Below, piece by piece: positions 51,558 through 61,971 of a stretch of 64,000 nt of DNA. Made by a program: the position numbers and the translations under genes. The DNA comes from Pseudonocardia sp. CNS-139 (GTDB lineage: Bacteria; Actinomycetota; Actinomycetes; Mycobacteriales; Pseudonocardiaceae), in NCBI GenBank assembly GCA_001942415.1, contig MKJX01000195.1:1-64000 (forward strand), in the 5' to 3' direction. Every line of letters starts with the position of its first letter. Positions within the stretch are counted from its first letter, which is position 1. The notes below the pieces were generated by a model. That model was not told the DNA's origin and made no database searches. It saw only the letters and a program-made list of their open reading frames with translations.

Positions 51558-52349
51558 TTAGCCCGTCCGAGGCACGAACCGCACACGGAAGGTGGTCGGC
51601 CAGAGCTTGCCGGTGAGGAGGTACTCGCCGCCGCCGAGCGCCGCGATGCCGTTCAGGACGTCGGTGCCGGCGCGCTGCGCGGGGTCGAGCAGGCCGGCGG
51701 CGTCGACGACCGCGGTCACCCGCCCGTCGGCCGGGTCGATGCGCACGATCCGGTCGGTCCGCCACACGTTGGCCCACACCTGGCCGTCCACGCACTCCAG
51801 CTCGTTGAGCTGCCGGACCGGCTCGCCGGCCAGCGTGACGGGCACGGAGCCGGTCTCGGCGAACGTCGCGGGGTCGTGGAAGCGCAGCAGGTCGGTGCCG
51901 TCGCTGCGGACCAGCCGGTCGCCGTCGCGGCACAGACCCCAGCCCTCGCCGTCGACCGGCACCTCGCGCAGCAGCGTGAGGCTCGCCCGGTCCCATTCGA
52001 GCGCGACGCCGTCCTGCCAGGTCAGCTGCCAGATCCGGTCGTCGACGACCGTGATGCCCTCGCCGAAGAGCGAACCGGGCAGCGGGACGGCCCGCCGGAC
52101 GGCACCGGTGTCCGGGTCCAGCTCGCGAAGCTGCGAGCGCCCCTCGCGCCCGGTGCCCTCGTAGAGCACGCCGTCGGCCAGCTCCAGGCCCTGGGTGAAC
52201 GCCGTGGTGTCGTGCGGCTGCTCGGCCAGCACCTCGGGACGCAGCTGCTCGGCGGACGCGGCGGCGGTCAGCTCCGGCGCCGGCGACGCGGCGGCGCACC
52301 CGGCGAGCGCGACGACGAGGGCCCCGGCGACCGCACGCCCGAAGGTCAT
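51558..52349 (-). CDS. Glutaminyl-peptide cyclotransferase (plant-type), lipoprotein
   Basis: An intact 263-residue protein that would cyclise N-terminal Gln to pyroglutamate outside the membrane. It has a lipobox LAGC near residue 18 (RAVAGALVVALAGC). Beta-propeller QC motifs are PHDTTAFTQGLELADGVLYE, TGREGRSQLRELD, LFGEGITVVDDRIWQLTWQD, LNELECVDGQVWANVW and GIAALGGGEYLLTGKLWP. It is divergent from the DUF3027 gene, with only 27 bases between start codons. Confidence 0.92.
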   Translation of the reverse strand: MTFGRAVAGALVVALAGCAAASPAPELTAAASAEQLRPEVLAEQPHDTTAFTQGLELADGVLYEGTGREGRSQLRELDPDTGAVRRAVPLPGSLFGEGITVVDDRIWQLTWQDGVALEWDRASLTLLREVPVDGEGWGLCRDGDRLVRSDGTDLLRFHDPATFAETGSVPVTLAGEPVRQLNELECVDGQVWANVWRTDRIVRIDPADGRVTAVVDAAGLLDPAQRAGTDVLNGIAALGGGEYLLTGKLWPTTFRVRFVPRTG

Positions 52350-52376
52350 GCCGGAGAGGGTGGCACAATCCCCCGG

Positions 52377-53156
52377 GTGAACTCCGTACCGACCCTCGAC
52401 CCGCCGTCCCGGCTCGTGGACGCGGTGGATCTGGCCAGGTCGGCGGCGGTGGAGGAAGCCGCGGCGGACATCGGGCACGAGGCCGCGGCCGACGCCGTCG
52501 GCGAGCACCTCGACGCCCGCGCGGAGGACGCCAACGCCGTCACGCACTACTTCGCCGCCCGGCAGGGTGGCTACCGGGGCTGGCGCTGGTCGGTCACGCT
52601 CGCGGCGGCGGGCGACGACGAGCCCGTCACCGTCAGCGAGACCGTGCTGGTCCCGGGCGAGGACGCGCTGGTCGCGCCGGTCTGGGTGCCCTGGAGCGAG
52701 CGGGTGCGGCCGGGCGACCTCGGCGTCGGCGACCTGCTGCCCCCCGCCGAGGACGACGACCGGCTCGTCCCGGGTTACGTCCGGTCGGACGACCCGGCCG
52801 TCGAGGAGGTCGCGCTGGAGATCGGGCTCGGCCGCACGCGGGTGCTCTCCCGCTTCGGCCGCGAGTCCGCCGCGCGCCGCTGGCACGACGGCGACCGCGG
52901 CCCGGCCGCCGACATGGCCCGCGCCGCGCCCGCGCACTGCGGCACCTGCGGTTTCTTCCTGCCCCTCGCGGGCTCGCTGCGGGCCGCGTACGGGGCCTGC
53001 GGCAACGAGTTCTCACCCGCCGACGGCGCGGTCGTCGAGGTCGGGTTCGGCTGCGGTGCGCACTCCGACGTGCGCCCCGACCCGGTGTCCCCGGTCGCCG
53101 TCGCCGAGCTCGTCTACGACGACGGGGTCGACCTGGAGCCGGCCGGCCCGCGGTGA
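52377..53156 (+). CDS. DUF3027 family protein
   Basis: An intact 259-residue protein from the GTG at 52377. The DUF3027 body includes HYFAARQGGYRGWRWSVTLA, VLVPGEDALVAPVWVPWSER, and a four-cysteine region (HCGTCGFFLPLAG... ACGNE... GCGAHS) that could bind zinc. It is widespread in actinobacteria with no known function. Its stop overlaps the start of the sacsin-like ATPase gene, so the two are co-translated. Confidence 0.9.
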   Translation: MNSVPTLDPPSRLVDAVDLARSAAVEEAAADIGHEAAADAVGEHLDARAEDANAVTHYFAARQGGYRGWRWSVTLAAAGDDEPVTVSETVLVPGEDALVAPVWVPWSERVRPGDLGVGDLLPPAEDDDRLVPGYVRSDDPAVEEVALEIGLGRTRVLSRFGRESAARRWHDGDRGPAADMARAAPAHCGTCGFFLPLAGSLRAAYGACGNEFSPADGAVVEVGFGCGAHSDVRPDPVSPVAVAELVYDDGVDLEPAGPR

Positions 53157-56047
53157 CCGACCCGTTCGGCACGGCCGCGCTGCGCGCGGCGTCCTGCAGG
53201 CGTGGGCGGGCTCGCCCACGCGGTTCCGCGAGGACGCGAACGCCGAGGAGGACCTGCGGCTCGGCGGCTACGCCGACGCGTGGTTCGTCGAGCTGGCCCA
53301 GAACGCCGCGGACGCCGCCCGCGCGGCCGGGACGCCCGGTCGCGTGCGCGTCGACGTCGTGGACGGCGAGCTGCGCATCGCGAACACCGGCACCCCGCTG
53401 GACGCGGCCGGAGTGGCCGCGCTCGCGTCGCTGCGCGCGTCCGCCAAGCGGGACGACACCGGCTCGGTCGGACGGTTCGGCGTCGGGTTCGCCGCCGTGC
53501 TGGCGGTGTGCGACGCCCCGCGGGTGGTCAGCGCGGACGGCGGGGTCGCGTTCTCCGCGGCGCGCACGGCCGAGGCGGTGGCCGGGCTGCCCGGCCCGGC
53601 CGCCGAGCTGGCCCGCCGCGACGAGCCGCCGATCCTCCGGCTGGCCTGGCCCACCGACGAGCACCCGCCCGCCGGGTACGACACCGAGGTCCGGCTCCCG
53701 CTGCGGCCCGGCCAGGATGCCGCCGCGCTGCTCGTCCAGGCCCGGGGCACGGCAGGTGACCTGCTGCTGGCGCTGCCCGACCTCGTCGAGATCGCCGTCG
53801 GCGCGGACGTCGTGCGGCGGGCGGACGGGCCGGCGCCCGGCGAGGTGGCGGTCGGCGGGCGGCGCTGGCTGCTCGCCCGCACGGCCGGGCGGCTGGCGGA
53901 CGCCGAGGCCGGCGCCGAGGCCGTCGAGCAGCGCGGCCGCCGGGACTGGACGGCCTGCTGGGCGCTGCCGCTCACCGCGGACGGCCTGCCCGACCCGCTC
54001 GACGAGGACCTGCTGCACGCGCCGACCGCGGCCACCGAGCGGCTCTCGCTCCCGGCCCGGCTGGTCGCGACCGTCCCGCTGGAGCCCGACCGGCGCCGGG
54101 TCCGGCCCGGCGCCGCCACGGAGCGCGTGCTGGCCGGTGCCGCGGCGGCCTACCTCGACCTGGTGCGGGCCGTCGCGCCCGAGCACCGGATCGCGCTCGT
54201 CCCCGAGCCGGGCTTCCCCCGCTCCGAGCTGGACGGGCGGCTGCGGGAGCTGCTGCTCGACGCGCTGCGCGGGGCGGTCTGGCTGCCCGCGGTCGCGGGC
54301 GCGAGCTGGCCCCGGGCAAGGCGGAGTGGCTCGACCTGCCCGGGTTCGGCGGCCACCCGCTGCTCGCCGAGGCCGGGTTCGACCGGCTCGTCGCCCCGGC
54401 TGCCGTGGACGCGCTCCCGGCCGGCCGGGCCGCGACCGCGCTCGGCGAGCTGGGCGCGCACCGGCTGTCCGTGGCGGAGCTGGTGCAGCGGCTGCTCGGC
54501 GTCGAGCGCCCGGCCGGCTGGTGGCGGGCCCTCTACGGCGCGTTCGACGAGGTCGTCGACACCGTGCCGGGCCTGCGCGACGAGCTGCGCGCGCTGCCCG
54601 TTCCCCTGGCCGGCGGGCGGCTCACCGCGGGCCCGCCGACCGTCCTGCTGCCGGACGAGCCGCCGCTGCCGGCCGCCGAACGGCTGGCCGCGCTCGGCCT
54701 GCCCGGACTGCACGTCGCCGACCCGGCCGCCGCGCACCCGCTGCTCGCCCGGCTCGGCGCCACCACCGCCGACGCCGCGGCCCTGCTGGCGCACCCCGCC
54801 CTCGCCGAGGCCGTCGACCGTTCGCTGGACGACGCCGACGCCGGGCTCGACGTCCGGCCGCTGGCGGCGGCCGTGCTGGAGCTGGTGGACGGGCGCGAGG
54901 CGCCCGAGGGTTTCGGCGCGCTGGCCCTGCCCGCCGAGGACGGGCAGCCGGCCCGCGCCGACGAGCTGATGCTCCCGGACGCCGCGCTGCGCCCGCTGCT
55001 CGCGCCGGACGTCCCGCTCACGCCGGTCGACGCGGACTTCGCGGCACGGGTGCCGCGGGAGGCGCTGCTCGCCGTCGGCGTGCTGGACGGGTTCGCCGTG
55101 CTCACCGACGAGGAGCCGCACGCCCCGGACCACGACCTCGACGACGAGGAGCGCTGGTGGGACGACCTGCCCGACCCGCCGGCCCGGATGATCGCCGTGC
55201 GCGACCTCGACCTCGTCGCCGACGACGCCTGGCCCGCCGCCCTCGCGCTGCTGGCGGGCGGCCGGGAGACCCGCGCGGCGCTCACCGCCCCCGGCGGCTA
55301 CGCGGCCTGGTGGCTCGCCCGGCACGCCCGGCTGGGCGGGCGCCGGCCGGCGCACTGGCGGCTGCCGTCCGCGGACGGCCTCGCCGCGCTCTACGACCCG
55401 CCGCCGCCCGTGGCCGTCGACGAGCAGGTGCTCACCGCGATCGGGGTGCGCGCCGACCTGCGGACCACCGACACCGCCGTGGCCGCCGATCTGCTCACCC
55501 GGCTCGTCGACCCGGCCCGGCACCCGGACGTCGCGCTCGTCGCCGAGGCGTACGCCGAGCTGGCCGAGGCCGTCGCCGACGGCCGCGTCGACCCGGCCGA
55601 CCTGGAGCTTCCCGAGCAGGTCAGGGCCATGGACGGCACGGTCGCGGACGTCGAGATCGCGATGGTGCTGGACCTGCCGTGGCTCGCCGCGGTCGTCCCG
55701 GCGGACGAGCTGGTCACCGGCGGCGACCCGGTGGCGCTCGCCGAGCTGCTCGACCTGCCGCTCGCGTCCGACGTGGTCGTGGCCGACGTGGTGGGCACCG
55801 GACGGCCCTGCGGTGGGCCGACGTGGGCGAGGTCGTCGTGGCGTGCCACACGCTCGGCGTGCCCGTCCCGGCCGGGGAGCTGTTCGTGCACGACGCGCTC
55901 ACGGTGGCCGTGCGCCGTCCCGCGGAGGCCACCGTGCCCGTCCCGGCCTGGCGCGACGCCGCCGGGCACTGGCACGCGGGCGACCCGCTGCGGGCCCTGC
56001 TCGGGCTGCTCGCCGAGGACGAGGCGGGCGTCGCTCCCACGGGGTGA
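53153..56047 (+). CDS. Sacsin-N-terminal-like GHKL ATPase, large (three frameshifts)
   Basis: A protein of about 965 residues. The first 200 residues form a GHKL (Hsp90/histidine-kinase) ATPase: N-box FVELAQNAADAARAAG, G1 box VDGELRIANTGTPLD, and G2 box SVGRFGVGFAAVLAV. The rest is a long Ala/Leu/Arg-rich helical region without known domains. One base is missing near 53183, 54308 and 55800, and the frame is restored overall. It starts inside the DUF3027 stop and is followed by mshA. A chaperone or ATP-driven conformational role is inferred from the fold alone. Confidence 0.85.
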   Translation: MTDPFGTAALRAASCRRGRARPRGSARTRTPRRTCGSAATPTRGSSSWPRTPRTPPARPGRPVACASTSWTASCASRTPAPRWTRPEWPRSRRCARPPSGTTPARSDGSASGSPPCWRCATPRGWSARTAGSRSPRRARPRRWPGCPARPPSWPAATSRRSSGWPGPPTSTRPPGTTPRSGSRCGPARMPPRCSSRPGARQVTCCWRCPTSSRSPSARTSCGGRTGRRPARWRSAGGAGCSPARPGGWRTPRPAPRPSSSAAAGTGRPAGRCRSPRTACPTRSTRTCCTRRPRPPSGSRSRPGWSRPSRWSPTGAGSGPAPPRSACWPVPRRPTSTWCGPSRPSTGSRSSPSRASPAPSWTGGCGSCCSTRCAGRSGCPRSRARAGPGQGGVARPARVRRPPAARRGRVRPARRPGCRGRAPGRPGRDRARRAGRAPAVRGGAGAAAARRRAPGRLVAGPLRRVRRGRRHRAGPARRAARAARSPGRRAAHRGPADRPAAGRAAAAGRRTAGRARPARTARRRPGRRAPAARPARRHHRRRRGPAGAPRPRRGRRPFAGRRRRRARRPAAGGGRAGAGGRARGARGFRRAGPARRGRAAGPRRRADAPGRRAAPAARAGRPAHAGRRGLRGTGAAGGAARRRRAGRVRRAHRRGAARPGPRPRRRGALVGRPARPAGPDDRRARPRPRRRRRLARRPRAAGGRPGDPRGAHRPRRLRGLVARPARPAGRAPAGALAAAVRGRPRRALRPAAARGRRRAGAHRDRGARRPADHRHRRGRRSAHPARRPGPAPGRRARRRGVRRAGRGRRRRPRRPGRPGASRAGQGHGRHGRGRRDRDGAGPAVARRGRPGGRAGHRRRPGGARRAARPAARVRRGRGRRGGHRTALRWADVGEVVVACHTLGVPVPAGELFVHDALTVAVRRPAEATVPVPAWRDAAGHWHAGDPLRALLGLLAEDEAGVAPTG

Positions 56048-56077
56048 GAGGGCTGCCCACGTGCTAGACACGACAGC

Positions 56078-57403
56078 GTGAATCGTGTCGGTCTTGGCGG
56101 GGCACGGCGGCCCCGCCGGGTCTGCGTGCTGTCGGTGCACACGTCGCCGCTGGAGCAGCCGGGCACCGGCGACGCCGGCGGGATGAACGTCTACATCGTC
56201 GAGACGGCCACCCGGATGGCCCAGCGAGGCGTCGACGTCGAGATATTCACGCGGGCCACCTCGTCCGACCAGCCGCCGGTGGCCGAGCTGGCGCCGGGTG
56301 TGCTCGTCCGGCACGTCGCCGCCGGCCCGTTCGAGGGGCTCGGCAAGCACGACCTGCCCAGCCAGCTCTGCGCGTTCACGGCCGGGGTGCTGCGCGCCGA
56401 GGCGCGCCACGAACCCGGCTACTACGACGTGGTGCACTCGCACTACTGGCTCTCCGGCCAGGTCGGCTGGCTCGCCCGGGACCGCTGGGGCGTCCCGCTG
56501 GTGCACAGCGCGCACACACTCGCGCGCGTCAAGAACGCGGCGCTGGCCGACGGCGACCCGCCCGAGCCGATGGTGCGGGTGATCGGCGAGGACCAGGTGG
56601 TCGCCGAGGCCGACCGGCTGATCGGCAACACCGACGCCGAGACCCGCCAGCTCGTCGAGCTGTACGGGGCCGACCCGCGGCGCACCGTGACCGTCCCGCC
56701 CGGCGTCGACCTGCTGCGGTTCACCCCCGGCGACCGAGCGGCGGCCCGGCGCGCGCACGGCATCCCGCAGGACGCGGTCGTGCTCGCGTTCGTCGGGCGC
56801 ATCCAGCCGCTCAAGGCCCCCGACGTGCTGCTGCGCGCCGCGGCGAACCTGCTCACCCGGGACCCGTCGCTGCGCTCCCGGCTCGTCGTGCTCGTGGCCG
56901 GCGGGCCGTCCGGCAACGGGCTCGCCGAGCCGACCGTGCTCCACGAGCTGGGCGCGTTCCTCGGCATCTCCGATGTGCTGCGCTTCCTCCCGCCGCAGGG
57001 CGGGCAGGGCCTCGTCGACGTCTACCGGGCGGCCGACGTCGTCGCCGTGCCGAGCCACAACGAGTCGTTCGGGCTGGTCGCGCTGGAGGCGCAGGCGTGC
57101 GGCACGCCCGTGGTGGCCGCGGAGGTGGGCGGGCTGCCCGTCGCCGTCGCCGACGGGCGCTCGGGGCTGCTCGTGCCCGGGCACGGCGCCCGCCAGTGGG
57201 CGGACGCGCTCTCCGCCGTCGCGCTCGACCCGGGCCGGCACGCCGACCTGGCCGCCGGGGCCGTCGCGCACGCGCACCGGTTCTCGTGGGACCGCACCAC
57301 CGACGCCCTGCTGGACACCTACGCCGACGCGGCCACCGAACACGCCGAGCGCAGCGGGCTGGTGGTGCGCACGGACGTGCCGGCCGGGATGATCGGCCGG
57401 TGA
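56078..57403 (+). CDS. mshA: D-inositol-3-phosphate glycosyltransferase, mycothiol synthesis
   Basis: The first enzyme of mycothiol synthesis, joining UDP-GlcNAc to inositol-3-phosphate; cytoplasmic. The intact frame gives 441 residues. Diagnostic stretches are [21 protein letters not shown], split by the conserved TGDAGGMN, then [17 protein letters not shown], and the GT4 donor-site region [20 protein letters not shown]. The start is the GTG at 56078. The YbjN gene overlaps its stop. Confidence 0.97.
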   Translation: MNRVGLGGARRPRRVCVLSVHTSPLEQPGTGDAGGMNVYIVETATRMAQRGVDVEIFTRATSSDQPPVAELAPGVLVRHVAAGPFEGLGKHDLPSQLCAFTAGVLRAEARHEPGYYDVVHSHYWLSGQVGWLARDRWGVPLVHSAHTLARVKNAALADGDPPEPMVRVIGEDQVVAEADRLIGNTDAETRQLVELYGADPRRTVTVPPGVDLLRFTPGDRAAARRAHGIPQDAVVLAFVGRIQPLKAPDVLLRAAANLLTRDPSLRSRLVVLVAGGPSGNGLAEPTVLHELGAFLGISDVLRFLPPQGGQGLVDVYRAADVVAVPSHNESFGLVALEAQACGTPVVAAEVGGLPVAVADGRSGLLVPGHGARQWADALSAVALDPGRHADLAAGAVAHAHRFSWDRTTDALLDTYADAATEHAERSGLVVRTDVPAGMIGR

Positions 57404-57888
57404 CCTCGCCGGACGCCACGGACGCCACGCTCACGGCCGCGCTCGCGGACCTGGACGTCGAGCACGCGCGACGCGGCCCCGGACAGTTCCTCGTCACCCT
57501 GCCGGGAACCAGCCGCCTCCAGACGCACTGCTGGCTGGTCGTGGGCCCGCAGGCGCTCTTCGTCCAGGCGTTCGTGTGCCGGCGGCCGGACGAGAACCAG
57601 TCCGGCGTCTACCGGTTCCTGCTGCAGCGCAACGCCCGGCTCTACGGCGTGCACTACGCGCTCGACCGGATCGGCGACATCCACCTGATCGGCCGCATCG
57701 GGTTGCACGCGGTGACCGCCGACGAGCTGGACCGCGTGCTCGGCCAGGTCCTGGAGGCTGCGGACGGTGACTTCAACACGCTCCTGGAGCTGGGCTTCGC
57801 CTCGTCGATCCGCCGCGAGCACGCGTGGCGCCAGGAACGCGGCGAGAGCCTCGCGAACCTGAAGGCGTTCGAGCACCTCTTCTCCTGA
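57400..57888 (+). CDS. YbjN domain protein downstream of mshA
   Basis: An intact 162-residue protein of the YbjN/T3SS-chaperone-like family ([58 protein letters not shown]). It follows mshA by a four-base GTGA overlap, a pairing conserved across actinobacteria, which hints at a link to mycothiol metabolism. No activity is known. Confidence 0.9.
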   Translation: MTSPDATDATLTAALADLDVEHARRGPGQFLVTLPGTSRLQTHCWLVVGPQALFVQAFVCRRPDENQSGVYRFLLQRNARLYGVHYALDRIGDIHLIGRIGLHAVTADELDRVLGQVLEAADGDFNTLLELGFASSIRREHAWRQERGESLANLKAFEHLFS

Positions 57889-57982
57889 CCTGACTCTCGT
57901 GACCCGATCGTGATCCGGTGCGCCCAACGCGTCGCGCGCCCCGTCCCGTCCTGATCGCAAACGGGCGGAGGAGGGTCATACG

Positions 57983-58987
57983 GTGGCGGTGCTTCGGTTG
58001 CGCGGGCGGATGCTCGCGGTGGTCGGCGCGGTCGCGGTGCTGGCGGTGCTGGTGGCCGGGTTCGCGGTGGCGTTGGGCTCGGTCGCGCAGAACGGCGGCG
58101 GGGAGGAGCCGATGATCGCGATCGCGCCCGCCGCTCCGGCGCCCTACGGCGACTCCGACGGCTCGGCGTCGAGGTCGAGCGGCGGGGCCGCGGTGGGGAG
58201 TGCGCCGGCTCCGGAGATCGCGCAGGACATGGCGCGGTCCGCGCCCGGGACGGCGCAGGACTCGGGGAAGGCGCCCCTGCAGGGCGTGCCGACCGTGGAC
58301 CGCGCGCTGATCCGGTCGGCCCAGCTCAGCGTCGAGGTGCCGGACCCGGCGGCGGCGATGCGCCAGGTGCGCACGGCCGTCGCCGGTGCCGGCGGGATGA
58401 TCACCGACGAGCAGACGAGCGACAGCGGCAGCTGGATGACGCTGCGCGTCCCGGCCGACAGCCTCGACCGGCTCGTCGACGACATCGCCGGGTACGGGCG
58501 GGTCACCGCGCGCAGCACGCAGGTCTACGACGCCACGGAGGAGTCGATCGACCTCGACGCGCGGGTGGCCACCCAGCAGGCGAGCGTGGCCCGCGTGCGG
58601 GCGCTGCTCGCGCAGGCCGAGACGATCGGCGACGTCGTGGCGATCGAGTCGGAGCTCTCGCGCCGCGAGGCCGAGCTCGACTCGCTCACCCGCCGGCTGG
58701 AGGCGCTGCGCAACCAGGTCGCGATGTCGACCCTGACCGTCGACCTGCGCGGCCCGGGCGCCGCCGTCCCGCCGGCCGGCCCGCCGCCGGGCTTCCTCGA
58801 CGGCCTCGCGTCCGGCTGGGCCGGGCTGCAGCTTCTGGGCGCGGGGGTCGGCACGGCGGTCGGGTTCGTGCTGCCGTTCCTGCCGGTCGTGGCCGTGATC
58901 GTCGGCGTGGTGTGGCTGGTGCGGCGGGTCGCACGCGGGCGACGGCGGCCGGTCCCGGCGGCGCCGGCGCCGCCCGCGGAGTCCTGA
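57983..58987 (+). CDS. DUF4349 membrane protein
   Basis: An intact 334-residue protein with GGAGGAGGG before the GTG at 57983. An N-terminal helix (MLAVVGAVAVLAVLVAGFAV) is followed by a disordered Ser/Ala/Pro segment and the DUF4349 domain (LIRSAQLSVEVPDPAAAMRQ, then ERVSR-like coiled coil RVRALLAQAETIGDVVAIES). A C-terminal helix (FVLPFLPVVAVIVGVVWLVR) and basic tail complete it. The extracytoplasmic coiled-coil domain is of unknown function. Confidence 0.9.
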   Translation: MAVLRLRGRMLAVVGAVAVLAVLVAGFAVALGSVAQNGGGEEPMIAIAPAAPAPYGDSDGSASRSSGGAAVGSAPAPEIAQDMARSAPGTAQDSGKAPLQGVPTVDRALIRSAQLSVEVPDPAAAMRQVRTAVAGAGGMITDEQTSDSGSWMTLRVPADSLDRLVDDIAGYGRVTARSTQVYDATEESIDLDARVATQQASVARVRALLAQAETIGDVVAIESELSRREAELDSLTRRLEALRNQVAMSTLTVDLRGPGAAVPPAGPPPGFLDGLASGWAGLQLLGAGVGTAVGFVLPFLPVVAVIVGVVWLVRRVARGRRRPVPAAPAPPAES

Positions 58988-59034
58988 GGGGGTGCGCGGG
59001 CACTCGTCCCATTCGCCTGCGCGGCGTCGGCCCG

Positions 59035-59544
59035 ATGTGGCGCACTGCGCTCATGGTCGCGGAGAACCTCGCCCTCCTGGATCGCCCGGTCTACGGCATG
59101 AGCCGGGCCGCGCGGCTTCTCGGGCTGCGCACCGACGGCCTGCGCCGTTGGGTCGACGGCTACGAGCGCAAGGGCACGACCCACCGCCCGGTGATCCGCG
59201 AGCGCACCACCGGGGCCGACATCGTCACGTGGGGCGAGTTCGTCGAGGCCGGCCACCTGCGGGAGTACCGCTCCCAGCAGGTGAGCCTGCAGTACCTCCG
59301 CCCGGCACGGAACTGGGACGAACGTCGAGCGCCTGGCCGCCGAGGGGCGGGGCGGAGCGGCCCGGGATCTGAGGGGGAGTCACGAACTCGGGCCACTCCG
59401 CTGGAACCGCCACGGCTACTGCGCGATCGGGGGCACCGCGCGTCCGTGGCCACCGGTCGCGACGAGGGGAACGCCGGCTTCCGGCCTGACCGGGCGAGTG
59501 GGGCTCGCCCAGGGCCAGCCGCGGATCACGATGACAGTCGGTGA
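59035..59544 (+). CDS. DUF433-type antitoxin-like protein, N-terminal part (probably truncated or frameshifted)
   Basis: The first 80 residues have a helix-turn-helix-like segment (YGMSRAARLLGLRTDGLRRW) and the TTGADIVTWGEFVEAGHLRE block found at the start of larger DUF433-linked antitoxin-like proteins. After QYLRP the similarity ends and the sequence becomes low-complexity Arg/Gly. The usual C-terminal DUF433 domain is not seen in any frame. No toxin gene is adjacent. Start uncertain: ATG at 59035 or 59053. Confidence 0.55.
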   Translation: MWRTALMVAENLALLDRPVYGMSRAARLLGLRTDGLRRWVDGYERKGTTHRPVIRERTTGADIVTWGEFVEAGHLREYRSQQVSLQYLRPARNWDERRAPGRRGAGRSGPGSEGESRTRATPLEPPRLLRDRGHRASVATGRDEGNAGFRPDRASGARPGPAADHDDSR

Positions 59545-59668
59545 CGATCTGTACAACCCTTAGGGGTTAGGCCGTTCGAGTGATTCCGGTGAGGCTCGCC
59601 TACATGTTGCCAACTCACTAGCATTCGGTTACCGCCGGGTAGATAGAGCTACGCGAGGGAGCGTCAGC

Positions 59669-61239
59669 ATGGTGATCCGCAGCCCGTACCCCGATGTCGA
59701 GATTCCGGACGCGTCCCTCCACGACTTCCTCTTCGGGGACTTCGGGGACCGCGCGGACGCGCCGGCGTTCGTCGACGGAAGCTCGGGCGCGACGATCACG
59801 TTCGCCGAGCTGGACGGCATGGTCCTGCGGATCGCCGCGGCACTCGCCGAGCGCGGCGTCGGAGCGGGCGACGTCGTGGCGCTGTTCGCACCGAACACCC
59901 CGTACTACGCGGCGGTGTTCCACGGGGTGCTGCGCGCCAACGCGGTCGTCACCAGCGTCAACTCGCTCTACACGCCCGGGGAGCTGGCCCACCAGCTCGC
60001 CGACTCGGGCGCGAAGCTGCTCTTCACGATCTCCCCGTTCCTCGACCGGGCGGTCGCGGGCGCCGCCGAGGCCGGGCTGCCGTCCGACGCCGTGATCGTG
60101 CTGGACGGCGCCGAGGGCTTCACCTCGCTGCGGGACCTGCTCGCGACGACCGCCGCCCCGCCCGCCGCGACCGTCGGCGCGGGCGACACGGCCGTGCTCC
60201 CGTACTCGTCGGGGACGACCGGGCGGGCCAAGGGCGTGATCCTCACCCACCGGAACCTGGTGGCGAACCTGCTCCAGATCGGCGAGATGAGCCACGTCAC
60301 GGAGCAGACCAAGATCCTCGCGGTGCTGCCGTTCTTCCACATCTACGGGATGACCGTGATGATGAACCAGGGCCTGCAGCGGCGTGCGACGGTCGTGACG
60401 ATGCCCCGGTTCGACCTCCCGGAGTTCCTGCGGATCATCTCCGAGCACCGGATCCAGCGCATCTACATCGCCCCGCCGCTGGCCGTCGCGCTGGCCAAGC
60501 ACCCGGTCGTCGACCAGTACGACCTGTCCTGCATCGACGTGATCTTCTCCGGCGCCGCCCCGCTCGACGCCGAGCTCGGGCAGGCCGTCGCCAAGCGGCT
60601 CGGCTGCACGGTGCTGCAGGGCTACGGGATGACCGAGCTGTCGCCGGTGAGCCACTGCATGCCCGACGACCAGCCCATGGACCTCAACACCTCCGGGTTC
60701 GCGATCCCCAACATCGAGTCGAAGCTCGTCGACCCGGAGTCCGGCCGGGAGGTCGGTGTGGGCGAGCGCGGCGAGCTGTGGGTCCGCGGCCCGAACGTGA
60801 TGGCGGGCTACCTCAACAACCCCGAGGCCACCGCGATCACGCTGGCGCCGACGGCTTCCTGCACACCGGCGACGTCGCGACGGTCGACGCCAACGGCGTC
60901 TTCACGATCGTCGACCGGGTCAAGGAGCTGATCAAGTACAAGGGCTACCAGGTACCGCCGGCCGAGCTGGAGGCGCTGCTGCTCACCAACGACAAGATCG
61001 CCGACGCCGCGGTCATCGGGGTGCGCGACAGCGAGGGCGAGGAGGTGCCGAAGGCGTTCGTCGTCCGCCAGCCGACGGGCTCCGACCTCACCGCCGAGGA
61101 CGTCATGACGTTCGTCGCCGAGCGGATCGCGCCGCACAAGAAGGTGCGGGTGGTCGAGTTCATCGACGAGATCCCGAAGTCGGCCTCCGGGAAGATCCTG
61201 CGCAAGGACCTGCGGGCCCGGGAGCCGCAGGCCACCTGA
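59669..61239 (+). CDS. 4-coumarate-CoA-ligase-like acyl-CoA synthetase (frameshifted)
   Basis: An AMP-forming CoA ligase of 523 residues after one added base near 60846. AMP motif LPYSSGTTGRAKGVILTHRN, then QGYGMTELSPVSH and HTGDVATVDANGVFTIVDR, and the C-terminal PKSASGKILRKDLR with the catalytic Lys. The substrate pocket resembles plant-type 4CL proteins, suggesting an aromatic or fatty acid substrate. A stretch of about 120 bases with no gene separates it from the preceding gene and probably holds its promoter. Confidence 0.93.
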
Positions 61240-61325
61240 GCCGTGTCCGGCGAGCCGTGGACCCGGGACGGGCCGTAGGTCGGGCGGTGGAGCAGGGGCC
61301 CGGGGTCGCCGGGCACCCTGTGCCC

Positions 61326-61928
61326 ATGGACGAGCCCGTGGAGGAGAAGGTCGTCGTCACGCCCGCCACCCCGGCCCGCTGGCCCGACGTCGTGCGGCTG
61401 TTCGGTGACCGCGGCGACCCGGCCCGCTGCTGGTGCCAGTGGTTCTTCGCCGGGGCCGACGCGAGCGGGCGCGCCGCCGAGCGGAACCGCGCGGCGCTGT
61501 GCGCGCAGGTCGAGAAGGGTCCGGCGCCGGGTGTGCTCGCCCACCTGGACGGCGAGCCGGTCGGCTGGGCGGCCGTCGCGCCGCGGCCCGGCTACACGCG
61601 CCTCGCCCGCTCGCAGGTGCTGCGCGGCACGTCCGGCGTGGAGATGGCCGACGCGGGGGTCTGGGCGGTCACGTGTTTCGTCGTGCGGGTCGGGTTCCGG
61701 CGCCGCGGCCTCGCGTCGGCACTGCTCGCCGGAGCGGTCGAGCACGCGGCGGCCGGCGGGGCGCGGGTGGTGGAGGGGTATCCGGTCGACGTGGCGACGA
61801 AGGCCCGGGTGTCGTCGGCGGAGCTCTTCCACGGCGTGCTCTCCACGTTCCTGGCCGCGGGGTTCCGCGAGGTCGCCCGGCACACGCCCACGCGGCCGGT
61901 GGTCCGGTTGGAGCCGGCCGGCCGGTAG
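61326..61928 (+). CDS. GNAT N-acetyltransferase
   Basis: An intact 200-residue GNAT. The N-terminal [15 protein letters not shown] motif and the acetyl-CoA loop [20 protein letters not shown] place it in a common actinobacterial GNAT subgroup; the end reads [16 protein letters not shown]. Substrate unknown. It is followed by the OhrR-like gene in the same direction. Confidence 0.9.
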   Translation: MDEPVEEKVVVTPATPARWPDVVRLFGDRGDPARCWCQWFFAGADASGRAAERNRAALCAQVEKGPAPGVLAHLDGEPVGWAAVAPRPGYTRLARSQVLRGTSGVEMADAGVWAVTCFVVRVGFRRRGLASALLAGAVEHAAAGGARVVEGYPVDVATKARVSSAELFHGVLSTFLAAGFREVARHTPTRPVVRLEPAGR

Positions 61929-61971
61929 CCGCTGGACGCGCCATCGGGCCCCGTCGCGTTACGGTGTGGAG

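Noticed and set aside
59035..59544. A complete toxin-antitoxin module around the DUF433-like protein
   Set aside because: No toxin gene (PIN, RelE or other) is adjacent on either side and the DUF433 domain itself is not visible.
59587..59603. Weak match to an iron-box (DmdR/IdeR-type TTAGGTTAGGCTCACCTAA) upstream of the 4CL-like gene
   Set aside because: Only about 13 of 17 compared positions agree and the dyad is poor; not enough to claim iron control.
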